From Clitoria ternatea (lineage: Eukaryota > Streptophyta > Magnoliopsida > Fabales > Fabaceae), in contig CM075669.1 in the NCBI GenBank assembly GCA_037962975.1, forward strand, positions 250,331,351-250,395,350: a stretch of 64,000 nucleotides of DNA. Reading direction: 5' to 3'. Of this stretch, positions 12,262-24,109 are shown piece by piece. The number at the start of each line of letters is the position of its first letter. Position 1 is the stretch's first letter. The notes beneath the pieces are model-generated. The model was not told the origin of the DNA, searched no databases, and saw only the letters and a program-made list of their open reading frames with translations. The position numbers were made by a program, and so were the translations under genes.

Positions 12262-12551
12262 GTGCTACAAGAATAAGGTGAAAACTTATCATGACAAGAA
12301 TTTAAAGAAAAGACACTTCACACCAGGTCAACAAGTTTTACTGTTTAATTCAAGATTGAAATTGTTTCCTAGTAAATTGAAATCTAAGTGGCCAGACCCA
12401 TTTGTGATTAAAGAAGTTAAACCATATGGAGCAGTGGAAATTGAGGACCCAACTTCTAAAAGAAGTTGGATGGTTAATGGGCAAAGGTTGAAACCATACC
12501 TGGGTGGTAAAATCAACAGACTCACCACCATCTGTTATTTAACTGATTTGT
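12262..12551 (+). pseudogene. Athila integrase C-terminus
   Basis: Encodes YHDKNLKKRHFTPGQQVLLF, then RLKLFPSKLKSKW, then YGAVEIED and VNGQRLKPYLGG. This is the C-terminal DNA-binding tail of Athila integrases (the conserved RLKLFPGKLxSRW and NGQRLKxY blocks). It is followed by the Athila-typical post-pol stretch with CAAGCGCTCAATGGGAGGCAACCCA (12577-12602). There is no catalytic core upstream, because the element is truncated here. The local frame is open, but the protein is a fragment. Confidence 0.88.
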
Positions 12552-12553
12552 GA

Positions 12554-12644
12554 TATACAGGATGTCAAGCTAGAGTAAACCAAGCGCTCAATGGGAGGCA
12601 ACCCATTATTTTGTGTTATTTCTTTTTAAATTTTAATATGATAA

Positions 12645-12685
<41 letters not shown>

Positions 12686-13916
12686 GTAAAAATGTTTTTA
12701 TTAAATTAGGGGGTTAAAATTGCAAGAAATGAGGTTTTGAAAATTAAAAATTAAAGAATTGAAATTCTGACCCTACACGTAGCGTCCCACCCAGGCGTAG
12801 CGTGGAGTCAAATTTTCAGACCTGATGCGTAGCCTTCCAGCCACGCGTAGTGTCAGGTCCTGCGTTCAGTTTTTAAAAAATTGAACCCAATTCAGAATGG
12901 AGGCCCATTCCAAAGTTTAAACCTAAAATTTTTCCCTCTCTGCCTCCATCATTCTCCCAACCTAATTTCTCAAACCCTAATTCTCTCAAAAACCCACATT
13001 CATCAGGAATCCAAGTAAGTTTCTCAAATCTCTTCTATCTTTAATCTTAGCATTTTAGAATTTAGAAAGCATGTGGTTAGGTTAAGATAGATGATTAGAG
13101 ACCATTAGGACTGGTTGGGATCTCTATTTCAAATGTGTAAAAGAGGGGTTACTGATGCGTAACCCTAATTTCTGGGTTTCAAGAATTGTGATCCCATGCG
13201 TAGTGTCACCCTGACATGTAACGTGGGAGAATAAATCTGGCGCTACGCATCAGGTCCCCATTTTAGCTTTCCTAATTTTTTTGTTTTAATGTTAATTGAA
13301 TCTTAATAATTTTTTGTAGAATATATTTTGTTGTTAATTTTTAATTTTTTTGTTTTAAATTAGTTTATGGAAGTATATGTTTTGTGTGTTTCAAACATTT
13401 TGTGTATAAAATTTGTATGTTTGAAATCGTATGTTTTAAATCTTATCTTTCTAGGGCAATTTGTATAAATTTTAATGAGTTAGTTTTTGCTTTAGGTATT
13501 AGTTTGTATATTGCATGTTGTTTTTAAAATTTTTCAATTTGAATTTTAATAATTTGTTTTTTTCATGTGTTAATGTGTGTATAAATTTTTGTTTATTTTT
13601 AATTTTTATTTTTATAGTTGTGTGAATTTTTGTTTGTTTGTTTTGTTTTAAAAATAAAAAATATTTTGTTGAGAAATGTTTGTTATACTTTCTTGCATGA
13701 TTAATAAATTGTATGATTTTTAATTTTGTATTTTATTTTAAAATATAAAATCAAAAAATATTAATTTGTTTTGTGATGCATGTGTGATATATTTTTGAAA
13801 TAATTTATTTAGTGTTTGTATTTGCAATCTGTTATAATTTTTGAGTGTCTTAAATATTATAGGGTCATTTGTATATATGAATATTGTTTGTTTAAATTAT
13901 ATTATGTTTCTTGCAG
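12554..13916 (+). other. Athila pol-env spacer, non-coding
   Basis: T-rich internal spacer of the Athila element. It holds an (AAT)n tract at about 12644-12685 and a set of ACGCGTAGCGTCAGG-like words at 12772-12870 and 13150-13250. A T-rich run followed by TTCTTGCAG just before the ATG at 13917 is a good 3' splice site. Athila env-like mRNAs are thought to be spliced subgenomic RNAs, so this may be the acceptor. Confidence 0.6.
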
Positions 13917-14495
13917 ATGGCTCCAAAGGAATCCATCCCTGTCCCCTAAAAAGGAGAAGGACTACTGATACTTCTTCTGAGGACCCTGATACTCATACTG
14001 AGGAGGAGGAGCTTGGACCTAGGGGCATTACTAGGTTCAAGACCGATGTGAAATAGGCGAGATCTGGGAACTGAAGGGCTCTAAACTAATCTGGGAGCGA
14101 GTGCTTGATTTGGGAGCAGGAGACTACCCGGAGCTTAAGAAAGAGATTCAGAGGAGGAGGTGGGGAACACTGTTTTCCCTACCTACCGAGGGAGACTCTA
14201 TTTTGGTGTTGGAGTTCTACGCCAACAGGACTCGGTAGGATTCACTGAATATTGGATAGAGGAGGAGCAGTTAGGTTAGAGGCAGACGCATTGCCTATGA
14301 TAGGGACATCATCAGTACCATCTTTGGTAATCCTTGGGAGCCTACTCCTGAGGATGATAGCTGCTTTTGGACGACACACAGGAGGAAGGTTAGACTCGCT
14401 AATAGCCCTCTAGGTTTCAATTTATAGTAGGTCGCTCATTTCTTGAGCAAGGATAGAGTCTATTTTAACCTTAGTAAGGTTAACAGAGCTCCATA
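13917..14495 (+). pseudogene. Athila env-like gene, part 1
   Basis: Starts at an ATG (13917) right after a TTGCAG acceptor: MAPKESIPVP, then after a stop an acidic, Ser/Thr/Glu-rich stretch (SSEDPDTHTEEEELGP). Further on, in shifting frames, come pieces such as VEFYAN, VRGRRIAYDRDI and FGNPWEP. This is the pattern of the plant-specific domain found in the third ORF (env-like) of Athila elements. Multiple stops and frameshifts are present. The gene is cut near 14495 by a solo LTR and resumes at about 16130. Confidence 0.72.
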
Positions 14496-14498
14496 ACA

Positions 14499-16127
14499 TG
14501 TTACTATCGTGGTCCCATCAAATTAGTACATTAAAATTAATTAATATAGTACTAGGGTGTCAACCTAGGTCGTTCTCTTGAAGATCAAAACAAAAATTTA
14601 GGAAAATCAAGTTTAAAGTTAATTTTTAACAAACAAAAATTAAACAATCATACAAAAATATTTTTTTGGGGGGGGGGGTGGATTGATTGTTACAGTTAAA
14701 ATTAAAACAGAGTAAATATAAAACTTAGAATAATAAATAACAAGCGATTGATTTTCTTGGAGTATTGTAATTAAATTTATCCTTAGTTCACTAAAGATAA
14801 TTTGTACACTTTCATTAATGTTGATTTCTTAGCTCAATTTGAATTAATCAACTAAGCGTCTTTTTCAATTCATAATTCCTTTACTTTTATTTAAAAATGA
14901 ATATTTTAATCAAACATTCTAATTAAGCAAAAGGAGTCAAGATCGTAAAATCTAGGAATTATTGAGCATATGTAAGAACATCGCCTACATACATAATCTA
15001 CTCTCAAATTATGGAATTAAGCAAACCATAATTATTAAAAGTGATTATAAAAATATTCATTAAGCATGCATATTTCCTTAATCTATTTTAATTTAAATCT
15101 TATTTTATTCTATTTATATAATTAAACTGATTAAGCATACAAATTTAATTAAACAGAATGGAATTAAATAAGCAGAGTAAGATTATGAAGAAATAAACAA
15201 TAATAAAAGCATACTATATTAAAAATAAGAACCTCAAAATTATGTTACAATATTCTCCAAGAAAATCAATCTAAGGGTTTTAGCTCTCCATAATTAAAAC
15301 AAACTAAAAATAAGAAAGACCGAACCCAGAATGGAAGAACTCCTCTAGAAGCCTTCCTCTGTTTCTCCAAAGAAAGAAAGAATGGAAGAGGAATTTAAAG
15401 AAGTGTGAAGGAATGATGTCTTTTGAAGCCTCTCGTTCCCCTCTATTTATAGCGTTCAAGGAAGGCTTCTGTTATAATAAAATATTTCATTCCGCGTAGT
15501 GCTTCTGTAAATTGTGTAGTGATGTTTTCCTGTTTTTTGTAGTGCCTGAAAACATTCCTGATTTTCCTCCATGATTCCATCCATGATTTCATGCGGGAAT
15601 AGATTCATTCAGTTGAAAATTGCGTTAAAAACATCACATGAATCGATTCCTGAAGTGAGGAATCGATTCCTGGGGGTATGAATCGATTCCTGGGGGTTGG
15701 GAATCGATTCCAAAGCAAATGAATCGATTCCTAGGGGTTGGGAATCGATTCCTAGCTGTGTGAATCGATTCCTGCCTTTGGGGAATCGATTCCCAGGCAT
15801 GATTAAGTGTAGGAATCGATTCCCAGGTTGGTGAATCGATTCCCATGCCTGTTCTGGTGCTTTTTCTTGCATTTTTGACCAATTCTTGAGGTGTGACTTC
15901 TTCTGTTTAACCTGTGATAATTATTTTTCAATTGCAGGCTTAATCATACACTACAAAACAAGAGAAACCAAGATTTCATTATTTTTATTAAAAATTAATC
16001 CTTAATTCATTTTAAAATCAAATATTAAATAAGGCTTAAATTATGAAAATATGTTAAAATGTAATAAATTACACAATAAGTAATGACAAATTATACACAT
16101 TTAAACTAAGGAATTAAGGATAAATCA
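14499..16127 (-). repeat. Solo LTR (Athila-like) inside the env-like gene
   Basis: A 1.6-kb non-coding insertion between two collinear pieces of the env-like domain. On the minus strand it runs from TGATTTATCC to GATAGTAACA, has a TATA box (15443-15452, CTATAAATAG) and an end resembling Athila LTR 3' ends (GAGAACGACCTAGG followed by TTTGATGGGACCACG). Target duplication is unclear: only CATG (14497-14500 and 16126-16129) is shared, so the boundaries may be off by a few bases. It contains the GAATCGATTC array at 15641-15843 and a poly-G run near 14662. Confidence 0.6.
15641..15843. repeat. Array of ten GAATCGATTC palindromes
   Basis: Ten exact copies of the palindrome GAATCGATTC spaced about 18-28 bp apart. 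The flanks largely alternate between TGAATCGATTCC and GGAATCGATTCC, suggesting a two-unit higher-order repeat. The array lies in the LTR body, downstream of nothing coding. It gives rise to spurious ESIP/NRF-rich reading frames on the minus strand. Confidence 0.95.
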
Positions 16128-16129
16128 TG

Positions 16130-16569
16130 CATCATCACTCCATCCAACCTCTTCAAAACCCAGCTGACCCCTATTGCTCAGGCGTGGATGTATCTCATAC
16201 TCCACAACCTTACCCCTGTTACCCACCTCACCAGCCTGCCAGTAGAGGGGTGTTGTCTTCTTTTCTCCATCCTTCAACATCACACCATCGACATTACGGA
16301 ACTCATTTAAGAGCAGATCCATTAGTATGCACTTGGGCATAAAGTGCATCGTCCAGTACCTTTTTCTCTTATCATTTCTGCCTTACTCAGGAGGTAGGGA
16401 GTACCAGTCCTTTCACCCGAGTTCACTAGTTCATCTGGGCAAGTTCCCAAGGTGGTAGTGAACAGATTATATTTTGAGCAGCAGTGTCAGCTTCCACCTG
16501 TTGATCAGGAGGCTCAGCCTAGACAGAGGAGGAGGAGACCTCAACGGCCAACACCTACTGATGATATGA
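16130..16569 (+). pseudogene. Athila env-like gene, part 2
   Basis: Continuation of the plant-specific env-like domain after the solo LTR. One frame reads LTPIAQAWMYLILHNLTPVT, then LPVEGCCLLFSI, IDITELI and PFSLIISALL. This matches the usual pattern of this domain: a conserved Trp helix, a 'LxPxxH' turn, a 'RxxLLxxI' helix and a 'FPxLIxxLC' block. In-frame stops occur near 16310 and 16395. It ends in an Arg/Gln-rich tail (RRRRPQRP) at 16530-16560 and is then interrupted by a hAT element. Confidence 0.7.
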
Positions 16570-16577
16570 CCTAGGGA

Positions 16578-17546
16578 TAGGACTGAGCAGCGGTCGGTCC
16601 GGATCGGTTTCGGTTCAAAAACCTTTTAACCGGATTAATTCAGACATCTACAAATAGATACCCATTTACGACCATTTTTTCTTTCAGACAAGTTGGGTGG
16701 CGGGTGAAACAGGTGATGGATTATCCGGGTAGTTCCAAACGGTTTGACAAAAAAAACTAAAATTTCACATATTTATACAGGAACACAGAACTAGAATAAC
16801 AAAGTTGAGATCTGAAATTTTACATATCTAAACTTTCACATACAAGAATACAATAATATAATTAAAATAAAAACAAAATAAAGAACATAAATCTAAAATC
16901 AAGAGTCAGTGAAGAAGAAAAACTCTAGAAACAAACATAAGAAAATCACATTCAGCATCGTCTTCTACACCATGTCTTTGATTGTCTCCATGTGCTCTAC
17001 TGTCATGGTTTTCATTGCCTCTACCTCCTTCATTCTTGTTTCCTCTACTGATGACAACATTGTTGCCGCCGTATCTTCATTAGGGTCTTGTCTACCATGA
17101 AGGTTGAAGGTTCAGAGAGAGAGAACTAAGAAGATGAGTGTCAAACATGATAATGAATGAGCGAAGAATGGTGGAATCGCTGTCAGGACTCAAGAGGGAA
17201 GCTCTGAAGGTGAAGGATGCCATGGAGAGAATGAGGGTTTGATACTGCAATTTTGAGTTTTGACGGCTCCTCACACAGTGTGGCTTTGCTTATAAAAAAT
17301 TAGGGCAACTACTTCACTTGGGCCTTTTCACAATTGGGCCTTCTTGTCTATTTTTCTTTTAGATTCTCGGTCGGTGGTGGGTACCGATGGGTCTAATTTT
17401 TTAGGCCCACCACTGACCAAACTTACCCACATTTAACTAAAAATTTTAATTTTTTCAACTGGTTTTTGTCACTATCCGAATTTTTTCAGTTTATGTTTTT
17501 CAGTTCTCACAGTTTGGGCCGGTTATAACGCTTTTGCCCAGTCCTA
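16578..17546. mobile_element. Non-autonomous hAT element
   Basis: A 969-bp element with terminal repeats TAGGACTGAGCA (left) and TAGGACTGGGCA (right end read inward), flanked by a perfect 8-bp duplication CCTAGGGA (16570-16577 and 17547-17554). The TAGG.CTGGGCA end is of the type found in plant hAT families. Internal subterminal sequence is CGGTCGG/CCGGTT-rich at both ends. Only short frames are seen inside and no transposase domain. Confidence 0.9.
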
Positions 17547-17554
17547 CCTAGGGA

Positions 17555-17835
17555 TTTGCCAGGATGAGCATTGAGCATCAGCATATGATGCAAATGATGG
17601 CTGCCTCTCATCGTGCTTATGTACACTTACATGATTCCTTTTATTAGTACAGGATCCAGGGAGAGGTGCACCCTTTATGACACCAGCCGAGTTTGCATCT
17701 CATGTAGCTTGGCCAAGTGACCAGCCTACATACCGTGAGGTAGGAGGACCATTGGGAGCTCAGACTGACACGATAGATACTGAGGCAGAACTGAGGATGA
17801 GGAGGAGTGGATGCAGGATACAGATGACTGAGGAC
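17555..17835 (+). pseudogene. Athila env-like gene, C-terminal part 3
   Basis: Resumes directly after the hAT target duplication with a frame reading RMSIEHQHMMQMMAASHRAY, a Met/His/Gln-rich helix that often follows the plant-specific domain in Athila env-like proteins. Then come TPAEFASHVAWPSDQP and an acidic tail near 17780-17830. There is one stop near 17645. No transmembrane anchor can be identified with confidence in this broken copy. Confidence 0.55.
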
Positions 17836-17838
17836 CAT

Positions 17839-19127
17839 TTCACCTTTATTTTCTGCATTTTTATGACTGCTTTCACATCTAGTTTACTTTGATACTTACT
17901 TTGATATTTTGGATATTTAGTTTGGATTTTATCTGTGGTTTGATTTTTGTGTGGTGTGATTCTATTTTTGCATTACAAGTAGTTTTCTTTTCTTAAAATA
18001 AAAATAAAAAATAAGTGTGGTTTTCTAAAATAAAATAATCAAATTTTTGAAAATTGATAATTTAATACGCTTGAAGTTTTACACAATAAGCCATTTTTAA
18101 ATAATCAAATATTTGATCCCTTTGTAATTAAGGCATTTTGATTAAACAAATTACAATGTTTTTATTAATAATCAAGCTAATTTTGAAAACTCGGTGAGCT
18201 GAGAGATCTTTAAACACTTGAGGTTTTCGACATAATTTCTTTCAAATTGATTTTGCTTGATTCTTTGATTTGTGTTGTTATACAGAGGATCCAAGAGCAT
18301 AATCAAGGAACATTTTTGGTAAACACGAGAACCCAAGGCCAAAAAGCTTAACATGGTAAAATGTATTTATCCTTTGATAGTCATTTTGAGCCTTAAAAAT
18401 AATTCTTTGACACCTTTAGCCCATAAATATTTTCAACCATTCCCTTTTATCTGTTAGAGTAAAAGAACATTTAAACAAAATGAAAAATATTTTAAGTGTT
18501 CTTACAAAATGGGGAGTGAAATTATAAACTTAGTTTTTTTCAAAAATCATTAGTGATGCATGTATATAAAAATGAAAGAAATAAAAATAAAAAGAAAAAT
18601 ATATATGCAAAATTAGAAAAGAAATAATGAAAAGGATTAAGTTGGGGGTATTTACCAAAAAGGGAAGTGAGGTATTAGATCAAGAAAAACACCCTAAAAT
18701 TATGCCCTTTTATGATTTCAGGTGTTTGCTTTCCAAGAAAAACTATAAATTCTTGTAACCAAGCCTCATTACAACCTTGAAAAGACCTTATGATTCTTGT
18801 TTGATTCTGTATGAATGACAATTGATAAGATGAAAATCAAAATTAAATTTGATTGACTTGATAATGGATTGAGCTAACAGGTTACCATTTTACAGAGATA
18901 AACACTTGTGAGGTAAGCCTTGAAATAAGCTTGATTTATTGATATGACATTGTGTAACTTATTTTTAAGCCTTTTTTGCACGCATCATCTATACTGATCA
19001 TTTCAAACGGTAAGTTGTGAATTACTACTTGTGATAAATTTTTAAAAGTTTTCTAAAATTTGATAGATTTGTTTAAAGTTTTAGTTTGATTTGCTCGAGG
19101 ACGAGCAATTTCCTAAGTTGGGGTAGT
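17839..19127 (+). other. Athila 3' untranslated region and polypurine tract
   Basis: AT-rich non-coding stretch between the env-like gene and the 3' LTR. Its right end carries the Athila signature TTGCTCGAGGACGAGCAA (about 19091-19108) and the polypurine tract ending at 19127. No other gene is supported. Confidence 0.75.
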
Positions 19128-20578
19128 TGTTATTCCTCATATTTATCATTATTTTCATAATAAAAAGGGTGTTAAAATTAATAAAAATTAGTTTAAATCG
19201 TAATAAATTTAGGTTTAAATTGAAATAAATGGAAACTATTAAAATTTGACTTCGCATATCCCATTTCTTCTATTTTTACAGTGAAAAGCTGAGGATTTAA
19301 GTTAAAAATTCATTTCAAGCAAAAAGGGTTGGTGCGTAGCATCAACCCCATGCTCAACATTAGGAATTTTGGTGCTGTTGCTACGCGTCGAGCCCACACG
19401 TAGCATCAGAGGCTACGTGGACTCCACTCATAGTTGGCATTGCACTCAGAAAATGGGCCAATTAAATATTCAAATTGGCCAATCCACTACAAGCTAATGT
19501 CCAATTCGAAGTGGGAAACATGTAGTTGATCATTGGGAATTAATGGAAGCAAATCATGGCCTGAAATCATGGAGTTTAATAGAGGCTGAGTCAGAGGCCT
19601 AACGTGTAGCGCCAGCCTCACGCGTAGTGTCAAGACCCCTGATCAAAACTATAAATAGGGCCATTTCCAATCCATCAATGGCAATCCCTTCTCTTCATTC
19701 TCTGCCTATCCCATGAATTCAGAGTCTTTTTCTGAGTTTGCACTTAGAATAGTTTCGATATATTTGAGAGTGTTGTGTTGTATCGTGTTCTTTTTGCATC
19801 GTGGAGTGTGATCAAGTATTCGTGATGACATCAATTTAAGTTGTGTTTTTACTTTCATCATGTGTAACTAATCTGTTTATGTTGGAATTGGTGAACCAAT
19901 CTATGAATATGATGTTATGATTATGACCTCTGTATATTTATGATTCAAGTTCCATGTTAGTATTTCAATCTTTTATTAGTATGAACTTCAAACGGAAGAG
20001 TGATTTTCATACGAGTTAAAATTACTTTAACAAAAGTAAAAGTTGAAATACCCTTAATATACCAATTACTAGGGATAGAGTTGGTAATTATTGTTGTGTT
20101 AAGGTTAGGACTTAAAGCAAGTTTTTACTGAGAAAGCATCTGGGGGGTGAGACTTTACAGTAACTATTTAGAATTTATTCACTGAGGGATCGGGTTTAAT
20201 GACTTTAAGCTGCAATGACATGATCTTGATAATTAAATATGCATGTTTATAAGTATTCCATTATGTTCTACTGCGGGGATCCTAATCCTAACATAGTTTG
20301 TTAATCTCTGTTTTAATCTCAAATATTGGATTTACTCTAAAGTGTTATTCAAAGTTATTTCTAGTAATTTTAGAATTTACCATCTTTTACCCAATGTATA
20401 AATTAATATCTAAATCTGTGAATATTTTACAAATTGTGTATAAATCATTCTTTTGTTAATAAGTTTTGATACATTTACGATAGTAAATAAAAATTACTGT
20501 CTCACACTGAGAACATTCAATACTTGAGGGAACGATATCTATTTCAAAAACTACAATGATAAATTGGTGTGCTTGCCA
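19128..20578 (+). repeat. Athila 3' LTR
   Basis: Starts TGTTATTCCTC right after the polypurine tract and ends near GTGTGCTTGCCA (20578), about 1.45 kb. It holds a TATA box CTATAAATAG at 19649-19658 and two clusters of ACGCGTAGC-like words (19330-19410, 19600-19635). The end with CGATATCT, ACTACAATGAT and TTGGTGTGCTTGCC is typical of Athila LTR 3' ends. A roughly 150-bp unassigned stretch separates it from the next LTR. Confidence 0.75.
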
Positions 20579-20731
20579 ATAAAAGGCCCAACAAATTTGC
20601 CTAACACAGCTCAACCTCATTCTAGGCCCACATGGCCTGGTACGCCTCCTGCATATGTTTAAAAAAGTCAAATAAGTTAGTAAATCTAAATCTATAAAAA
20701 AATTTGAAAACATTTATAAGTTTAGATAAAG

Positions 20732-22591
20732 TGTTATTCAAGTGGCCTCAATACTCAAGAGGGGGGCTGATTTGAGTATTAAAACTTTTCGTTGGAATGC
20801 CTTTGAAATTGATTTCTTTTCACAAGTTAAATGAATATGCAAGAGATAGAAAGTATTGTGAAAGAAACAATGTAAAACAAGATGTAAATGTTGCTTAGGC
20901 AATTTATCAAACACTTGGTGTGCAACACTATAATACTAGTTGTTCAAGCAAGTTTAAGAGAGGAAATCATTATCAATAATAACAATCCAGTCAGATGCAG
21001 TATGTAAATGCAAGAGAGTAAGGGAGAAGAGCTTTCAAACCAATTGAACGAGTTCCACTAACCCGGTGTACGTCTCGCCTTCAAGCAACCCACTTGAAGG
21101 ATTTCCACTATTGAAGTTTAGAGATACAAGCTATAAGCAATTGTAGCTTCCTAGTGTCCCACACTCAAGAACTCAATCCTCACTAGCACAAGGGAAACCC
21201 ACCCAATCTCTCAAACTCTCAATATCCCAAAGGTTAAACCCCAACCTTTGTAACCACTCAACCTAGAGTGAAATTTGGTGTTTGGTGTTTGTGTTTACAA
21301 GCAATATACTTTCTCAATAGAGTTGATATACAAATGAAAGGTCTCACAATTTCTAACTCTTAATAAGAGAGGATTTACAAATATAAGCTCTAAGTTTCAG
21401 AAAATGAAACTATACAAAGAAATAGAACTCACAAGACACAAGATTTGATTTCCCTTTGATGGATTTGGATGATTTGAGTAGCTTGAAGGAGTCTTGCATT
21501 TATAGGCCTTGGAGAGGTGCCTTAAAATCTTCAGAGCGGTTGCATAGCATGGGCATTTGAGTTGGAGTGGAGAAGTGAGCTAGTTTCCCACTTAAAAACA
21601 CTTTTCCCCAATTTCTGGCATGATGGTAATCGATTACGCCTCGAGCTGTAATCGATTACACTTTGAATTCTTCAGTGTAATATAGTTGATAATCAATTAG
21701 GCCTTCTTGTATAATCGATTAGCTTAAGAACAGAAGCCTGCTAATCGATTGTTTAATACCTTGTAATCAATTGTGAGTGGTACCTGATACATTTAATTTT
21801 GTTTCGTAGCATGGTAATCGATTATGCCTTTCATGCAATCGATTAGGGTGCAAATAGAACTTTCATAATCGGTTAGTCCTAGTCTCGTAATCGATTAGTG
21901 ACTTTACAGAACCTTGGTAATCGATTGTGGAAACCTTGCAATCGATTAGGAGATGTACCTGATACTTTTTATTCAATTTTTTTCACCTGGTAATCGATTA
22001 TGTCCTTTGGTGCAATCGATTAGCTTACAAACAGAACTTATGTAATCAATTAGTCTTGTTGATGTAATCGATTATGTCTTGGACAGAACTCTTGTAATCG
22101 ATTATGGTGGATGCTGTAATCAATTATTATACGCGTTTTTACAGGTCTGATGCTGTTTTCTCTGTTTTCATGGTAACTTGAGCCTTTTGCTTTGAGTCTT
22201 TTATTGCTTTTGTCATTATCAAAATTATTCAACCTAAAATACATATTCAAACACATTCTCCTCCTTTTTGATGATGACAAACAATGTTCATCTCATGAGG
22301 GTGTTAGTTCAAATAAAATTATCACCAATGATTATCTCTAAAATTATTTCTAAGGTTATCTCTTAATCATTGTCTCTAGAGTTATCTCAAAAATTATCTC
22401 TGGTGTTATCTCTTAAACATAATCTCTGAAATTATCTCCCCCTATCTTAAGGTGTTTATGCCATCTTTAAAAGAACATGAAGATAATCAATTTGTTGTTT
22501 TAACCACTTATTGTTTTTAGTAAATTTTGATTTTAACCAGTTGTTATGAAAACAAATTCAATTAATCTAGATGAACTTCAATTATTAACCA
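20732..22591 (-). repeat. SIRE-type 3' LTR
   Basis: On the minus strand it begins TGGTTAATAATTGAAG immediately after a GGGGGAGAA polypurine tract and ends CTTGAATAACA, giving TG..CA ends and about 1.86 kb. The right third (21628-22125) is an array of AATCGATT words. No coding sequence is supported inside. Confidence 0.75.
21628..22125. repeat. AATCGATT array in SIRE LTR
   Basis: I count thirteen exact AATCGATT palindromes plus four AATCAATT and one AATCGGTT variants in about 500 bp, most inside TAATCGATTA contexts. They occur in loosely repeated blocks of about 180 bp that share ACCTGATAC and ACAGAACTT words. Confidence 0.9.
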
Positions 22592-22866
22592 TTCTCCCCC
22601 TTTGTAATCATAAAAAATAAGTAGTGCAAGATAAGATAGAGATATAATTAAAAGGGAAATTGCATTCATTCATTGATTGAAAGGAAAATACATAAGGAAA
22701 ATATAGAAAATAATCAAAGTGTAGAATGGGAAACATAATCAAAGATATCCTAACAAAACATGATAAACTGGGATCTAATTATCCAGATTAAAAAAGCAAA
22801 ATTCAGAAATTTGGTGAGACAGCTCTTCATAACGTTGTTGCATGAGTTCATAGTGTTGTTGCTCAG

Positions 22867-23892
22867 TCATTTGGAACTCTTGAAGAGTGTTGTCAATTCG
22901 TTCAAAGCGTTGGTCAAGGTAAGCATAAAGAGAGGTAAAGGGGTCAACCAGAGCAGAGGGTTTGCCTTGAGTTGCAGGAGTGGGATCAACAACAGGTGAG
23001 GGAGGATTGACAGAATGATCTTCTTCAAATGGGCTGCTACCATGAATTCAATCGCTCTTAAAGATCCATCTGCCTGCAACACATACCATGCCCATTTTGT
23101 TGAGATGGTGAGTGCCAATGCCAGCTTGGAAGGATACCTTCTAATAGAGTTCACCGGCCATGTCCACACCAAATGCCTTGAAAATTTTTGTGAGAAGAAT
23201 GACATAAGGCAGTTTGTGTTGCTCCTTGGATTTGAGCATGTGGAGCTTGAGGAGTTGGATCCAATTGATCTCCTTTTGATTGATGATGGTCCACATTAAT
23301 AGAACATCATCTTCTTCAACTAGTGCATAATTACCTCCACGGGGAACAAGAAGCTTAACCATGAAAAAGTGAAGGAGAAGGTTATTGAGAGTTAAGTGGC
23401 CTACTAGTTTATGATTGCTTCGGGGGCAGTCAGCCTTCCAAAGAGATTGACGGGCAGTAATGGCATTGAATTCGCACTCATCTTTCAGATTACCACCAAC
23501 AAATTCAGCATTAGAGATGGGAAGTTGGGTTATCTCAGCCAGTTGCTCATTTGTAATCCTAAGAGCCATATTTTTGACTCTTGCCTCAAGTAACCTATCA
23601 ACAATTCTCAAGTTACAGAAGAAAACTCTCATCAGTTCGGGGTAGTGAAATTCTTCCTTAAGTGTAAGAAAAAGGAAGAGATTATAGTGATGAAGAGATT
23701 AGGTGAAGATAAAGCTGGGTGGTCAAATAATTCAGCATCGATGAAATGAGGGGAAATTATATCCTTTTCAGAAAAATTCTTAATGAAACTTTGAAGGTCT
23801 CTTGGTGTGGAGAAGAACCTTGAGAAATCAAGGGGGTTGTTGGTTTGGGCCATGGAGGACCTAGCTCTCTTCACAGTTCTAGAGGAAGACAT
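22867..23892 (-). pseudogene. SIRE env-like ORF
   Basis: Begins at an ATG (23892) with MSSSRTVKRARSSMAQTNNP, a basic N-terminus, and after a shift near 23630 continues as a plant-specific domain. Recognisable blocks are MALRITNEQLAEITQLP, ECEFNAITARQSLW, LTLNNLLLHFFMVKLLVPRG, LLMWTIIN and LPYVILLTKIFKAFGVDM. A second frame change near 23145 leads into a hydrophobic C-terminal part that may or may not be genuine. The blocks match the env-like ORF of SIRE1-type elements, whose function is unknown. It lies downstream of the RNase H end in the same orientation. Confidence 0.75.
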
Positions 23893-24109
23893 GATAAGAG
23901 ATTGAAGATGAAGAAGAAAGAGTGGAAGAGCTTTAAGAGGTTTGAGAGATTGAGGAAGAGGTAATGTGATGGTGTGAGATGGAAATAATGAGGGAGGTGG
24001 TATTTATAGGGTTAGGAGAGATGGATTAGGGTTTGGAGAATGGATTAGGATTGGGTGAAAAGCTGTCACAAGGATTAAGCATTTAATTCTGCAATCCTGG
24101 TGCAAAGCT

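Larger units (their letters stand above)
12262..20578 (+). mobile_element. Athila-type Ty3/gypsy element, 5'-truncated and nested
   Basis: Plus-strand Athila remnant: integrase C-terminus (12262-12551), long spacer, env-like gene in three pieces (13917-17835), the conserved pre-PPT motif TTGCTCGAGGACGAGCAA near 19091-19108, a polypurine tract (AAGTTGGGGTAGT, 19115-19127) and a 3' LTR (19128-20578). The 5' LTR, gag and most of pol are missing, cut near 12262 next to AT-rich sequence. A solo LTR (about 14499-16127) and a hAT element (16578-17546) interrupt the env-like gene. The GAGGACGAGCAA motif and the gene order are hallmarks of Athila. Confidence 0.85.

Noticed and set aside
15609..15882. 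Reading frames rich in ESIP/NRF repeats on the minus strand
   Set aside because: They are translations of the GAATCGATTC array in a solo LTR; two overlapping frames are equally open and there is no domain.
16127..16349. Two overlapping frames on opposite strands
   Set aside because: The genuine coding frame here is the third one (LTPIAQAWMYLIL), which fits the Athila env-like domain; the longer open frames are shadows.
21628..22125. CRISPR-like regular repeats
   Set aside because: The repeat is only 8-10 bp, variants are mixed in, spacers are related to each other, and the DNA is plant nuclear retrotransposon sequence.
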